NCBI GenBank assembly: GCA_030248195.1
Contig: JASAND010006569.1
Location: forward strand, 1-64,000
Source: Trissonchulus latispiculum
Lineage: Eukaryota > Nematoda > Enoplea > Enoplida > Ironidae
Direction of reading: 5' to 3'
DNA: 64,000 nucleotides
The notes beneath the pieces are model-generated. The model saw nothing but the letters and a program-made list of their open reading frames with translations, was not told the DNA's origin and did no database searches. Shown here piece after piece: positions 57,201 through 63,560 of this stretch; the first letter of the stretch is position 1, and each line of letters begins with the position of its first letter. The translations under genes and the position numbers were made by a program.

Positions 57201-60200
57201 TCTCGAAAGTCTGTAAATGTCTCGAAAGAAACTTTCTTGAAACATTAATATCGTCTCGAAAGTTTTTCACTTTCGAGACAATGTGTGAAACTTTCGAGAC
57301 AACCTTCGTATCTTTCTATAAAGTATATAATGCTTTCGAGACATCTTTCGAAACTTTCGAGACAATTTGACAAACTTTCTGGAAACGTTCGATAACTTTC
57401 GTGACAAATGTCAAAAACTATGAACTGGTTTCGTGACAATTTGCGAAACTTTCGAGAAAGTTTGAAGAGATTTCGAGACAAAGTTTCCATAGTCCAACAA
57501 GCTTTCGAGACATATATCGACATAAATCACAACGTTTCGAGACTTTTTGTCCAACTTTCACGAAACCTTCTGCACTTCCCGCGGAGTTTAACGTGACATA
57601 CCCATTATACTTTACAAACACCATACCTTACAACACTTGACTAAAGACCCTTTCATCGATATATTCAAAAACATTTTAATTTTCTAAAAACTTTAGAAAC
57701 ATCAACAGCAAAAATTTATTGTATGTTGTATCTGTATCTAAACGTTGAAATATAAATCAATTTGTATTTGAATTTACAAACAATTATTTCCTTTTTAATT
57801 AAAATGCTCAAACTGAATAATAATAATAATATATAGTAAAACGCATGTGCCCGGCTGATGCCGCCCAAGTAAATATTTTATCATCGACAGATAGCCTTTA
57901 AATTTCAAACTGTCATGCTATAAAACAGACGAAATGTTTTAATTCGATTGGCGAAACTGTTCATCACATGACACATAAATAAAGTTTGATTGGTTAATCC
58001 TTAACTCGAGATAATCTCGAGCTTAAGCTGTAGATCGGATAATCTCGAACTAATTTTGGTTGGTGCAGGAGATAATCTCTAACTCAGAGTTAGAGATAAG
58101 CTACAGCTAAGTCAATCCTGAACTTGAAGATTATCTCTAGCTTAAGCTGTGGGGGGAGTCTATAAAGCTAAGCCGGAACGAAAAACATGTTTTAGATTCA
58201 TGCTCTGCGCCTCAGAAAACTCTTCAGCATTTTACTTGCAAATTACCAACTTTTCATTCAACTTTCAGCTGTTCTGACCCTCCTGTCCAATTTGCTGCAT
58301 TGTTTGGCTAGGTTAAATTCAGAGGGGGATAATATTATAGCTGAAAATATCACGAGGGAAAATATTATACCCTATGTGGGAGAATATCACGTGGGAAAAT
58401 ATTATACCACACCGGCACTAATTTCAAACTTTCACAGTTTTGTTATCTATGCTACACGGTTAGATTAGCTCCGGGGTTATGTAAACGCATTGTCTCTATA
58501 CCTAGCCTCATCTTGTCAAGTTGGCCCAGTGCTCTAAACCGCTGGTTGCACTTCCAGGCTTATGGTTTAACTGGTTCGATTGCCGAGACTTTTTCGGCTG
58601 TAGCCAGCCCAGGCATCCATTAAATGGTCAGTAAATTTGTACCGACTACCACTACGCTGGGATGGTAACGGTGGTCTGTGCAGAAGGTCGGTTTTCCTCC
58701 CACGGATTTGAGTAGACTCTTGGCTCTCTACGGATGAGAACCCACCTCTAGTTCTGTGGCAGGATGAAGATGTCTCCAACGGTTTACCTATCTCTTATGG
58801 TGATTAGCATCACAGGTTGCACAATTATTATATATGTATAAAATGAGATGTCAATTTAAAAGGACTTGGATCATTGTAATATATACTTTTCCTATGTGGA
58901 AAATTTAAGTGGCATAAAACCGTACATACAGTGCATCCTGATTACGCTCTTTTGTAACTGTTGTATTTATAAGCTTGATTCTCCCTTATTTGCGAATAGT
59001 TGTCTTTACCAAAAGCCTATCAACGTCAAACTATAACTCACTCGATCAGGGCTTTCTTTAATTTGAACTCTTTTTCCATCAGGCTTTATTTCTTTACCAT
59101 TTTTGTACCACTTAACATTCTTCGGTTTGCCTTCAATTTCCACTTCAAGCGCTAATTTGGCACTTGGGGCCACCTTTTTGTCAGCCAAGCCCTTCTTAAA
59201 TACAGGAGCCTCTCCTACAATAAGAAATGAAACATGAATACTATACTGATAACCGAGAACCTGCAGGGAAATTTTGATATAAGCAGGGTACTATTTTGAA
59301 AATACATATGCTGAAACGGCAGTTTTGGTGTACTGACGTTGCGGCGCTTCATCACTACTTTAAAACATGATTGCTTACATGATTGCAGCATGAAAAGCGT
59401 GCACGAGTACGCGATAACACAAAGTCTCAGTTACTCCTGAATGTATGTGTTTCGGCCTAATGGATTAAACTTAGCAAGTCTTCAACAATTTTTCTGGATA
59501 TGCGAATTGTTGCGTTTACTGACATTAAACTAGAAAGCAGACTCGGTTTTCTGCTAAGGAGCATCTAAAACAAATTATAAAGTCACCTTGAACAGTTAGT
59601 TTTGCTTCAGACTGTGCAGATCCGTTTTCATCCGTAACTTCTACTCTGTACTTTGCAGCGTCGTCTTTAGTTGCTTCAGTGACAATTAGTTGATAGGTGG
59701 TATCGTCAACTTTTTCCAACTGTATTTTTCCACTAGCTTTCAGCTCATCGTTGTTTTTAAACCTAAACCAGTGGAACCGTTACTATGGCTTCAGATATGA
59801 TTGAATAAGTCGACAATCACGAAGCTTTAGATTTGTTGGATTCGCTCTTTGTGCTATGGATTGATTCTGGTCATTCTTCAGCTCCGGCTTTAGACCGGAG
59901 TGGTAAATAGCTATTCTCTAGGGTATATACCCCTGGACTTAGCATCTTAAGAACTGGTCGAACTTCACGCTGGACCACCATAGCACGCAATGAACGTTCT
60001 GGTAGCATTCAAGAACAGCTCGAAAGTTTCTCCAGTGTCAGCTTATCTGCCCGAAGAGGATGTTTGAAATTTGGTGACACTTTAGGTAGTTTGGTGAACC
60101 CGGTCAGCTGCGTAGGATAAAGTGGCTGAAAAATAGATGTGAATCAGGTGAATCCTAAGAAAGATTTAGGAAAGACTTAGTTGCACTAAGCCTGAACGAA

Positions 60201-62805
60201 TCTATTTCAGCTAATTTTTTGCAGGAACGACAATTTAAAACAAACAAACATCCGTACCATTTAATTTCCTTTGGTTTCGATTTCAGTTCTACTTCAAAGA
60301 TGGCTTGTTTACCATCCAGCACCTTCTGGTCAGTGAGCGGTTTAACGATTATCGGTCCGGTCTTTGATTCTAAATTGCAAAATACATTTATCAATAGAAA
60401 CAGCTTAAATGCGTAAATTAAAGAAATACTTGCTGTGTTAAAGATTATGTAACTTACATCTATTTGCGTTACATTGTTTCACGCTTGAAACGTTTAGTTG
60501 GAAAAGATCGAGCTTCCAGGTGGTTTCACGTAGAGGGTCCGAAGCCGTAAGTATAAATTGAGCCAAGTCCTAAAGAAAGTGTACCTTCAACTTGTAGTTT
60601 GGCTTCAGAAGCGACCGTGCTCACAGCATTGGAAGCTTCGATCTTGTACGAAGCAGCGTCATCTAACTGGGCGTTGCCGATAACTAAGCAATACTTTCCG
60701 TCTTCCAAAAGTTCTGCTTTAAGTCGCTTTCCATCAGGAGTTATGACTTTTCCATTCTTATACCTGCAGAAATCGGAATACTTCAATTTGCCAATACTTC
60801 AAATATCAAAACTGATGTGTCATAACTTGTAGTCTAAAGAGACAGTCTTGCATAAGCTGCTAGTTTGAAAATTGTAAAACATGATTGTTGATCACGCATA
60901 GTTCGGCAAACGGCTTACAATCAACGTTTTCATGCACTATAAAGCTGCTCCACTTCCAAACTTAGCTTTCGCTTTACTTTCCAATTGTTAGTTTGTAGTC
61001 TATCATCTATTTATGCGCTTAATAAGTAATTTTTTAAGTCGCAACTAGCAGTTATTCACCACTTAATCTCCTTTGGTTCACCGTCGATTATGGCTGATAA
61101 CATAACTTCATCTCCTTCACTACAAGATTGATCTTTCAGCCCTTTCCTGATGGTTAGAGCAACATCGATCTCCATAGGTTCTTCCTCAGCTGAAGTAATC
61201 AAAAACATTTAATCCGCTCTGTTTTGAACGCAAGTGACATTTTTGGACGTGATACGCCACACTCTCAGGTTTAGCAAAATTGGCTTTGGTTAATACAAAC
61301 GGTAACAAAACCAAAATTTTCCGTGGCAATAGTACTGCATAAATGTTTCTGTACGCTTTCCGTTGGCAGCGAGTCTACTCGAAATGTTCTATGTTTCTTT
61401 CGTGGAACCTTATAGTATCCATAGTGCAAAAATTATACGTCATCACGTTACATTACATACGCACTAGCAAATAACTTAACACGCTAAACATTTTTAGACT
61501 TTTTGTAAACTGCCTCCTTGAAGAACAGTTTCATCCCCCCCTCGAAATTATTAACTACCTATGATGTACGCTGAATAAGTTCAAATTCTTCGTTGCTGCT
61601 TTGCTTTTTTGGATATTCTCCATGATCGATCAGAGGTGCTATATCTGTTTTAACAGTAGTATATGACTAGTTTTACCTGGTATAGGGTTAACTTGAATTG
61701 TCGCTTCAGAAAAGACATCACCGCCTTCATTTGACAGAACAACTTTGTATGTTCCTTCATCTGACACGTCGGCAGCCAAATAAATCAATTTCTGAACTCT
61801 ACCGCCATTACTTAATTCAGTCGAAATTTTTCTTCCGTCAGGTACAACAGCTCTTCCGTTTTTGTACCTACATCGCATATGCAACTAAGGTATTAGGACA
61901 CGTCAGCGCTGTCGAAAATACCTCAAAATTTCCTCTAAGTCAAAAATACATCAACGTTGCAAATAGACAGTTGAAAATGCAAGTAGATTAGCTGGAAACA
62001 ATTTGTTCTGACCGCGTGCCATGAGCTGGTTTTTGATGTAACCATTTTCGACGACGATTCAACAATTTTTGACACTTTCTGTTCTGTTGTAAAAATAAAT
62101 GAGCCAACTCAAGTTACAGATATAGTACCATTTGATCTCGGCTGGAGGAAGATCTGTTTCGACAATAAGTTGGAGCTTATCTCCTTCGTTTACTGTTTGA
62201 TCTTCCAGTGGTCTTCTAATAGTCAGTGAAACAGAGGGTTCTTCTTGGACTTCGTCTTCAGGAATAGCTGAAATACATTATGCTACTGTGAATACATATG
62301 CTATAGTTAGACAAATAACTGTCAAAAATAATTAAGAACTCATTCCCCAAACAAAATCCTGTTTAATGTTGAATGTTTCCTCTCAAAAAGAACAGCATAC
62401 TTTTCTGAAGTTAGATGATTGGCCTTCTCTGCCAGGAGAGCTGCTAAATTAGGGGTCGCCACGTTTCGCCCATGATTTCTTATAAGAATCGTCAGGCTAT
62501 GCCATAGGAAAACTTGAGCGAAACGTCGCAATCCAAAACTTATAACAGCTCCCGTGCCAGGAAAAGGCAAATTATCTAACACTTGACTAAAGTGACGCCA
62601 CGAAGTACATGTAAACTACTTACATTCAATCTGAATAGTGGCAGACGAAAATACATCGCCAGCATTGTCTATGGCCTGCACCTTGTATATTCCTTCATCA
62701 GATCTTTTTGTAGTTTTCAATTTCAAAGCACATGACTTTCCACCTTTTGAAGGAGTTATCTCCACCTTTCCAGGCTGGGGCTGTATTTCTTTTTCATTTT
62801 TAAAC
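32212..62805 (-). CDS. unc-89: Giant Ig/FN3 protein of the titin-obscurin family (UNC-89-like), 3' part of the gene, 44 exons
   Basis: Such proteins are sarcomere or cytoskeletal scaffolds; UNC-89/obscurin organises the M-line in known animals. Forty-four exons join with matching phases into 7617 coding bases after one leading base, about 2538 residues ending in TAA at 32212. The order is half an Ig, Ig2-Ig20, FN3, a 25-residue linker, Ig21, Ig22 and a tail. Domains are I-set: PxDxTxxEG, a KW core tryptophan, then DEGxYxC/VxAxNxxG. Junctions between domains are phase 1. In 17 of 22 domains an intron also splits the core Trp codon as TG|G. The APWF-starting Ig21 and the Ig22 that follows FN3 resemble, from memory, the pair before the first kinase of insect UNC-89; a kinase is absent here. 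The 5' part, including the other half of Ig1, lies beyond 62805. Titin-family membership is certain; the UNC-89 assignment is moderately sure. Confidence 0.85.
32757..32828. repeat. AT-rich simple repeat in the last intron
   Basis: TTATTATTATTA then an alternating TATATATATATA tract, in the intron between the tail exon and Ig22. Confidence 0.7.
33000..33448 (-). CDS. Ig domain 22 (exons 33336-33448 and 33000-33168)
   Basis: The first exon reads DVRVDGTPFPDVKWFK and stops in phase 0 two residues after the Trp, unlike the usual TG|G split. The second begins DWHPLAASTRVKIF and carries LRDAGIYTCQAQNAAGKT. The F-strand Cys is present and the B-strand Cys is absent. The donor GTACGA at 32999 is slightly unusual. 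Confidence 0.88.
33599..33892 (-). CDS. Ig domain 21, single exon
   Basis: An intronless Ig of 97 codons: ASAPWFAPVESEKAY, GYPDPEVIWTRRGWPID, AEDAGQYQCTAKNEHGEA. The APWF start and the xGW after the core Trp are the features that recall the Ig preceding the UNC-89 kinase. The donor is GTACGA at 33598. Confidence 0.9.
34177..34254 (-). CDS. Linker exon between FN3 and Ig21
   Basis: A 78-nt exon with phases matching both neighbours. It reads DKHKRPIPLMDPYAEQAMNR and then TYAEKY. The acceptor ATTATAG and donor GTAAAC are good. It is basic then Tyr/Ala-rich, with no known domain. Confidence 0.8.
34463..35148 (-). CDS. FN3 domain (exons 34901-35148 and 34463-34622)
   Basis: The first exon starts with a linker (LKKLSYEEFMYRKLQY), then PPDRGPFIREVTGHYLTLSW, YIVELRELPDRNWYM. 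The second gives VCKVRNLELGKSYQFRVRAE and NIYGISDPSPAS. This is the classic fibronectin type III pattern of W, L and YxFRVxAxNxxG. The junction is phase 0. Confidence 0.92.
35393..35913 (-). CDS. Ig domain 20 (exons 35724-35913 and 35393-35568)
   Basis: A Gly-rich, acidic pre-domain linker, then QLRNRYLMSGMPAIFDCIV, PDVEW split TG|G, and VEDAGEYKCVARNSLGTA. Both canonical Cys are present. Confidence 0.92.
36061..36857 (-). CDS. Ig domain 19 (exons 36680-36857 and 36061-36239)
   Basis: A 30-residue linker (VDPSKRDIRLRPAELPEAD) precedes GIRNLTVGAGSPATFECGI and TMKW. The second half has AEDEGDYRCELTNEHGQA. Both Cys are present. The intron contains an imperfect tandem repeat at 36404-36512. Confidence 0.92.
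36404..36512. repeat. Imperfect tandem repeat, about two and a half units of 50 bp
   Basis: CCGTTGGTAACGATGACTAG and CCGGTGGATAACGATGACTA begin successive units and a third begins CGGTGGGTAA. Intronic. Confidence 0.7.
37082..37414 (-). CDS. Ig domain 18, single exon with linker
   Basis: A 333-nt exon: a charged linker (REQKAPRSFEDQIKQGKAPG), PLTVCRVQEGGTATFECLP, KIQWLKDG, PGDEGFYRCVVSNEFGLT. The usual intron at the Trp codon is missing here. Confidence 0.92.
37841..38337 (-). CDS. Ig domain 17 (exons 38178-38337 and 37841-38019)
   Basis: Linker AWRAPETTEPVLEFRRDKAP, PLENLKQKEDGSVTFRARI, EVKW split TG|G, then PTDNGTYRCILDNNFGQA. The B-strand Cys is replaced. Confidence 0.92.
38460..38920 (-). 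CDS. Ig domain 16 (exons 38779-38920 and 38460-38635)
   Basis: A Pro-rich linker (EPKPIPAPETTVPRF), PITGCRATEDTPFVLECKA, SFQW split TG|G, PDDEGLYRCVASSPAGSA. Both Cys are present. Confidence 0.92.
39129..39227. repeat. Near-pure poly-G tract in an intron
   Basis: About 80 of 99 bases are G in runs of 9, about 21, 8 and about 36, interrupted by TAAA and AAAAAAATGTGTGAAATGAATA. The gene is on the minus strand, so its transcript carries C runs and the template strand is G-rich. Confidence 0.9.
39327..39944 (-). CDS. Ig domain 15 (exons 39800-39944 and 39327-39502)
   Basis: Linker VREKREYPVDEGEAPRF, PLENASLMEGGSLELECKI, QIKW split TG|G, AGDGGVYRCVASNEVGQA. Both Cys are present. Confidence 0.92.
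40060..40526 (-). CDS. Ig domain 14 (exons 40391-40526 and 40060-40235)
   Basis: VVERKREGEAPYF, GLSDVLIEEKSDFILRTVV, KVKW split TG|G, LADEGLYRCVAENEHGFT. The B-strand Cys is missing. Confidence 0.92.
40877..41927 (-). CDS. Ig domain 13 (exons 41786-41927 and 40877-41058)
   Basis: HEEEEKILKREYAPRF, DLYDRTIKEHSSITMNCKV, EIKW split TG|G, VAETGAYRCVATNCHGSS. Both Cys are present, with an extra Cys next to the F strand. The internal intron is enlarged by the hAT-like element 41152-41556. Confidence 0.92.
41152..41556. mobile_element. hAT-like MITE with GGCCCG words (8-bp TSD TCCCCTTG)
   Basis: Ends TAGAGATGAGCA and TGCTCATCTCTG are inverted and flanked by TCCCCTTG at 41144-41151 and 41557-41564. 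GGCCCG/CGGGCC and CTCGCTGG words fill the regions next to both ends. Inserted in the intron that splits Ig13. Confidence 0.88.
42126..42243 (-). pseudogene. Orphan Ig half-domain with its own stop, between exons of Ig12 and Ig13
   Basis: The minus strand reads CVKIVKDLSRDKTGVYSCCA then LHNSVFESSTCLVN and a stop. This is the E-F-G-strand pattern of an I-set domain. It does not fit the exon chain (Ig12's second half is already present at 42510-42685). It is either a decayed duplicate exon or an alternative terminal exon. Confidence 0.5.
42314..42380 (-). repeat. tRNA-like sequence, probably a tRNA pseudogene or SINE head
   Basis: The minus strand reads CTCCGTAGCTTTGCTGGCAG (A box), then GGTCGAGTCCC (B box), and closes CGGAG, which pairs with the initial CTCCG. 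A TCGC/GCGA stem has a 7-nt loop in the anticodon position, but the stems are imperfect. Intronic. Confidence 0.45.
42510..43013 (-). CDS. Ig domain 12 (exons 42872-43013 and 42510-42685)
   Basis: A charged linker (REKRRPEEEQYAPYF), QLHDRRIPQGHNVTIECFV, QIKW split TG|G, ADDEGSYRCLASNALGTA. Both Cys are present. Confidence 0.92.
43262..44067 (-). CDS. Ig domain 11 (exons 43941-44067 and 43262-43437)
   Basis: RKPDEETGAKFVI, PLRNITATEGKETVLEVKV, DIKW split TG|G, PDHDGIYKCVAENKLGSD. The B-strand Cys is missing. Confidence 0.92.
44311..44814 (-). CDS. Ig domain 10 (exons 44670-44814 and 44311-44495)
   Basis: PLRDRTVTETDEILLEVKV, TIKW split TG|G, SAGGVYKCVAINSAGQA. The intron after 44670 begins GCAAGG, so this is apparently a GC-AG intron. 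The coding frame and the TG|G position require that site. Confidence 0.9.
45515..46154 (-). CDS. Ig domain 9 (exons 46007-46154 and 45515-45690)
   Basis: RKPAVEAAPEDVFVAAKILL, PLRDRTIPEGEAVTLSCKV, EIAW split TG|G, IEDAGHYVCSVQNEHGSD. Reading from the N-terminal side, this is the first domain with the canonical Cys pair. Confidence 0.92.
46421..46868 (-). CDS. Ig domain 8 (exons 46745-46868 and 46421-46596)
   Basis: AMRKGEKPKIV, GLSDKQSDEGDKAIMEVEI, EVKW split TG|G, KDDEGTYKVEAVNDYGTA. No canonical Cys. Confidence 0.92.
47431..47709 (-). CDS. Ig domain 7, single exon
   Basis: GVTDRTVEAGGRLAVEVEV, DISWFKDG, KEEDHGVYKAHAENPFGSA in one 279-nt exon without the Trp-codon intron. No canonical Cys pair. 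Confidence 0.93.
48157..48670 (-). CDS. Ig domain 6 (exons 48547-48670 and 48157-48335)
   Basis: APAEKKKPPAFA, GLEDTSIPHGDKLVMEVEL, ELKW split TG|G, PDDEGTYKVEASNAHGSA. No canonical Cys. Confidence 0.92.
48991..49108 (-). CDS. Ig domain 5, second exon
   Basis: Acceptor ATTTCAG, phase 0 start: ITWQLIFSEI then TSEDGGTYKVKASNDYGDA. The donor GTAGGG lies at 48990. It completes the domain begun 9.9 kb away at 59042-59214; the phases match. Confidence 0.82.
50049..50290. repeat. Half copy of the GGACCAAGGGGAACC repeat family
   Basis: It contains GGGGACCAAGGGGATAAAAAA, GGGGTTCTGAATACGAATCTG and CAGCCTTTCGTTAGCTCAG, matching one arm of 53468-54043. It lies within the left arm of the 9.2-kb inverted repeat; a shorter counterpart is at 58160-58220. 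Confidence 0.55.
50637..51010. repeat. TTTCGAGACA word array, left
   Basis: More than a dozen TTTCGAGACA units spaced about 20-35 bp with AT-rich spacers. Orientation flips to TGTCTCGAAA near 50925. ORFs across it are repeat artefacts. Confidence 0.8.
51786..52804. mobile_element. TTAA-flanked 1-kb element, copy 2
   Basis: The left end AATGGTGACTCC is worn; the right end is GGAATCACCACC. TTAA lies at 51782-51785 and 52805-52808. The interior matches copy 1 (22486-23456) in the same orientation, for example AAAGTGGTCGCTTGCCA. Non-coding, apart from remnants of the short ORF near the left end. Confidence 0.82.
53110..53215. repeat. Short SINE-like repeat fragment, second copy
   Basis: It shares CCCCACCTCAGGCCCGA and CTGTAGTGA with 13966-14060. 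Confidence 0.4.
53468..54043. repeat. Palindromic element with about 260-bp arms
   Basis: CCAAATGAGCTGAAATTTGG on the left pairs with AAATTTCAGCTCATTTGG on the right. Further in, GAGGGACCAAGGGGAACCG pairs with CGGTTCCCCTTGGTCCC. It has a CTAACGAAA/TTTCGTTAG core at about 53725-53785. It lies near the centre of the 9.2-kb inverted repeat. Confidence 0.85.
55140..56120. mobile_element. TTAA-flanked 1-kb element, copy 3, inverted
   Basis: GGTGGTGATTCC and GGAATCACCACC lie inside TTAA at 55136-55139 and 56121-56124. The interior is the reverse complement of copies 1 and 2. A plus-strand ORF at 55918-56124 reads MDIVIAMQLLPNVQKLAKTA and later RDCAEGVRTLKQLILETF. Its TAA stop is supplied by the TTAA target site. 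A matching ORF exists in copy 1. Confidence 0.87.
56371..57044. mobile_element. CAAGAGT-ended MITE, copy 3, with CCCCGTTTGG array (7-bp TSD ATAAAAC)
   Basis: Starts CAAGAGTGCATAATTGCAC and ends CCTCTTG. ATAAAAC is duplicated at 56364-56370 and 57045-57051. The arms share GCGTAACGGTTGCTCCGCCC with copy 2 (28361-29017). Interior units of GTCCCCGTTTGGGGGGG run left to right, then invert after 56820. Confidence 0.88.
57196..57545. repeat. TTTCGAGACA word array, right
   Basis: ACTTTCGAGACAA-like units every 20-35 bp, the mirrored counterpart of 50637-51010 in the 9.2-kb inverted repeat. Confidence 0.78.
58515..58800 (+). mobile_element. Possible tRNA-derived SINE
   Basis: TTGGCCCAGTGC (58521) resembles an A box and GGTTCGATTGCC (58573) a B box at tRNA-like spacing, followed by about 200 bp of unique-looking body. 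No terminal repeats or second copy of the body are seen, so the call is tentative. Confidence 0.35.
59042..59214 (-). CDS. Ig domain 5, first exon
   Basis: EAPVFKKGLADKKVAP, KLALEVEIEGKPKNVKWYKNG, then KESPDR and donor GTGAGT in phase 0. The Trp codon is not split. The intron that follows is 9.9 kb, and its first bases happen to read on as VSYSLTLIG, itself Ig-like. Confidence 0.88.
59587..60369 (-). CDS. Ig domain 4 (exons 60258-60369 and 59587-59762)
   Basis: ESKTGPIIVK, PLTDQKVLDGKQAIFEVEL, EIKW split TG|G, KDDAAKYRVEVTDENGSA. No canonical Cys; the conserved Gly of DxGxY is Ala. Confidence 0.92.
60585..61189 (-). CDS. Ig domain 3 (exons 61060-61189 and 60585-60763)
   Basis: AEEEPMEIDVALTIRK, GLKDQSCSEGDEVML, EIKW split TG|G, LDDAASYKIEASNAVS. 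No canonical Cys pair. Confidence 0.92.
61677..62267 (-). CDS. Ig domain 2 (exons 62129-62267 and 61677-61867)
   Basis: An acidic linker (PEDEVQEEPSVSLTI), PLEDQTVNEGDKLQLIV, EIKW split TG|G, DVSDEGTYKVVLSNEGGD. No canonical Cys. Confidence 0.92.
62624..62805 (-). CDS. Ig domain 1, second half only
   Basis: The exon starts with the single G that completes a split Trp codon, reads FKNEKEIQPQPGKVEITPSK, then RSDEGIYKVQAIDNAGD. The donor GTAAGT lies at 62623. Its first-half exon must lie beyond the right edge, because 62806-64000 contains no matching exon. Confidence 0.9.
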
Positions 62806-62879
62806 CTAAAAACTACTGTCACAGCAGTTACAGTAATATGTGGTTACGCAGGGTGATTGCTTGGTATACGAACACCTTA

Positions 62880-63557
62880 AGCCGATTTCACACGATGGGG
62901 GATTTTATGGGGATTCCCCTGGGGAATTTTATGGGGATTCCCCTGGGGAATCCCCCGGTCTTTACAACATTCGAAAGTTTTTCCAAAAATCCCCAGGGAT
63001 CCCCACGGGGCCTTTTCATGGGGATTCTGTTCACACGATGAGGACAATCCCCTGGGGATGCCTGCTATAGATACGTGTTGCTTCTATAACATTTTTCTCC
63101 TGTGCAATTTCCAACGAATTTACTCTTTTTTAAAAATTGGAACAATTTTATTGTATATAAAATACGAATTCGAAAGATCATCATTGAAAATCGTTGACAA
63201 AAAATTACGTAAATAAGTAAACAAGCATGTATAATAATGTAATCCATAGCTTCGACATTTAGTCCTTTCATGCAATTTATCCTATTTTGACAATGATTCT
63301 CCAACCAGATTTATTGAATTATTTGGTACATTTGTTGGTAACATACACTATTCTCGTTTCAGTTAAATACACTTAAATACACTACATTGGCAATAAAGTC
63401 AGCTGATTTTGCTGCTCTCTGATTGGTTGTTTCATGGGGATCCCCACGAAATTCCCCATAGAAATCCCCATGGGGCATCCCCGTGGGGACAGATGGGGTT
63501 CTGATGGGGAAATCCCCTGGCGAACCCCACGAAAATCTCCATCGTGTGATATCGGCT
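62880..63557. mobile_element. Harbinger-like MITE, copy B (TTA target duplication)
   Basis: Ends AGCCGATTTCACACGATGG and CCATCGTGTGATATCGGCT are inverted inside TTA (62877-62879, 63558-63560). TGGGGATTCCCC words lie next to both ends. Compare 30773-31263. Confidence 0.8.
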
Positions 63558-63560
63558 TTA

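Larger units (their letters stand above)
49247..58415. repeat. About 9.2-kb giant imperfect inverted repeat inside an intron
   Basis: Arms face each other about 54.0 kb. ACCGGTGT at 49246 faces ACACCGG at 58415. CGTGATATTCTC (49602) faces GAGAATATCACG (58380). GCCAAACAATG (49695) faces CATTGTTTGGC (58298). ATAATCTCGAG clusters at 50330-50510 face those at 58003-58150. A nearly perfect block of about 55 bp at 50579-50633 is mirrored at 57552-57606. TTTCGAGACA arrays follow inside. Later elements are nested in the centre. No transposase ORF is recognised. Confidence 0.75.

Noticed and set aside
57245..57624. CLESFxxCLES-type repetitive frames and their left counterpart near 50577-50840
   Set aside because: They translate the TTTCGAGACA array; open in both directions and not protein-like.
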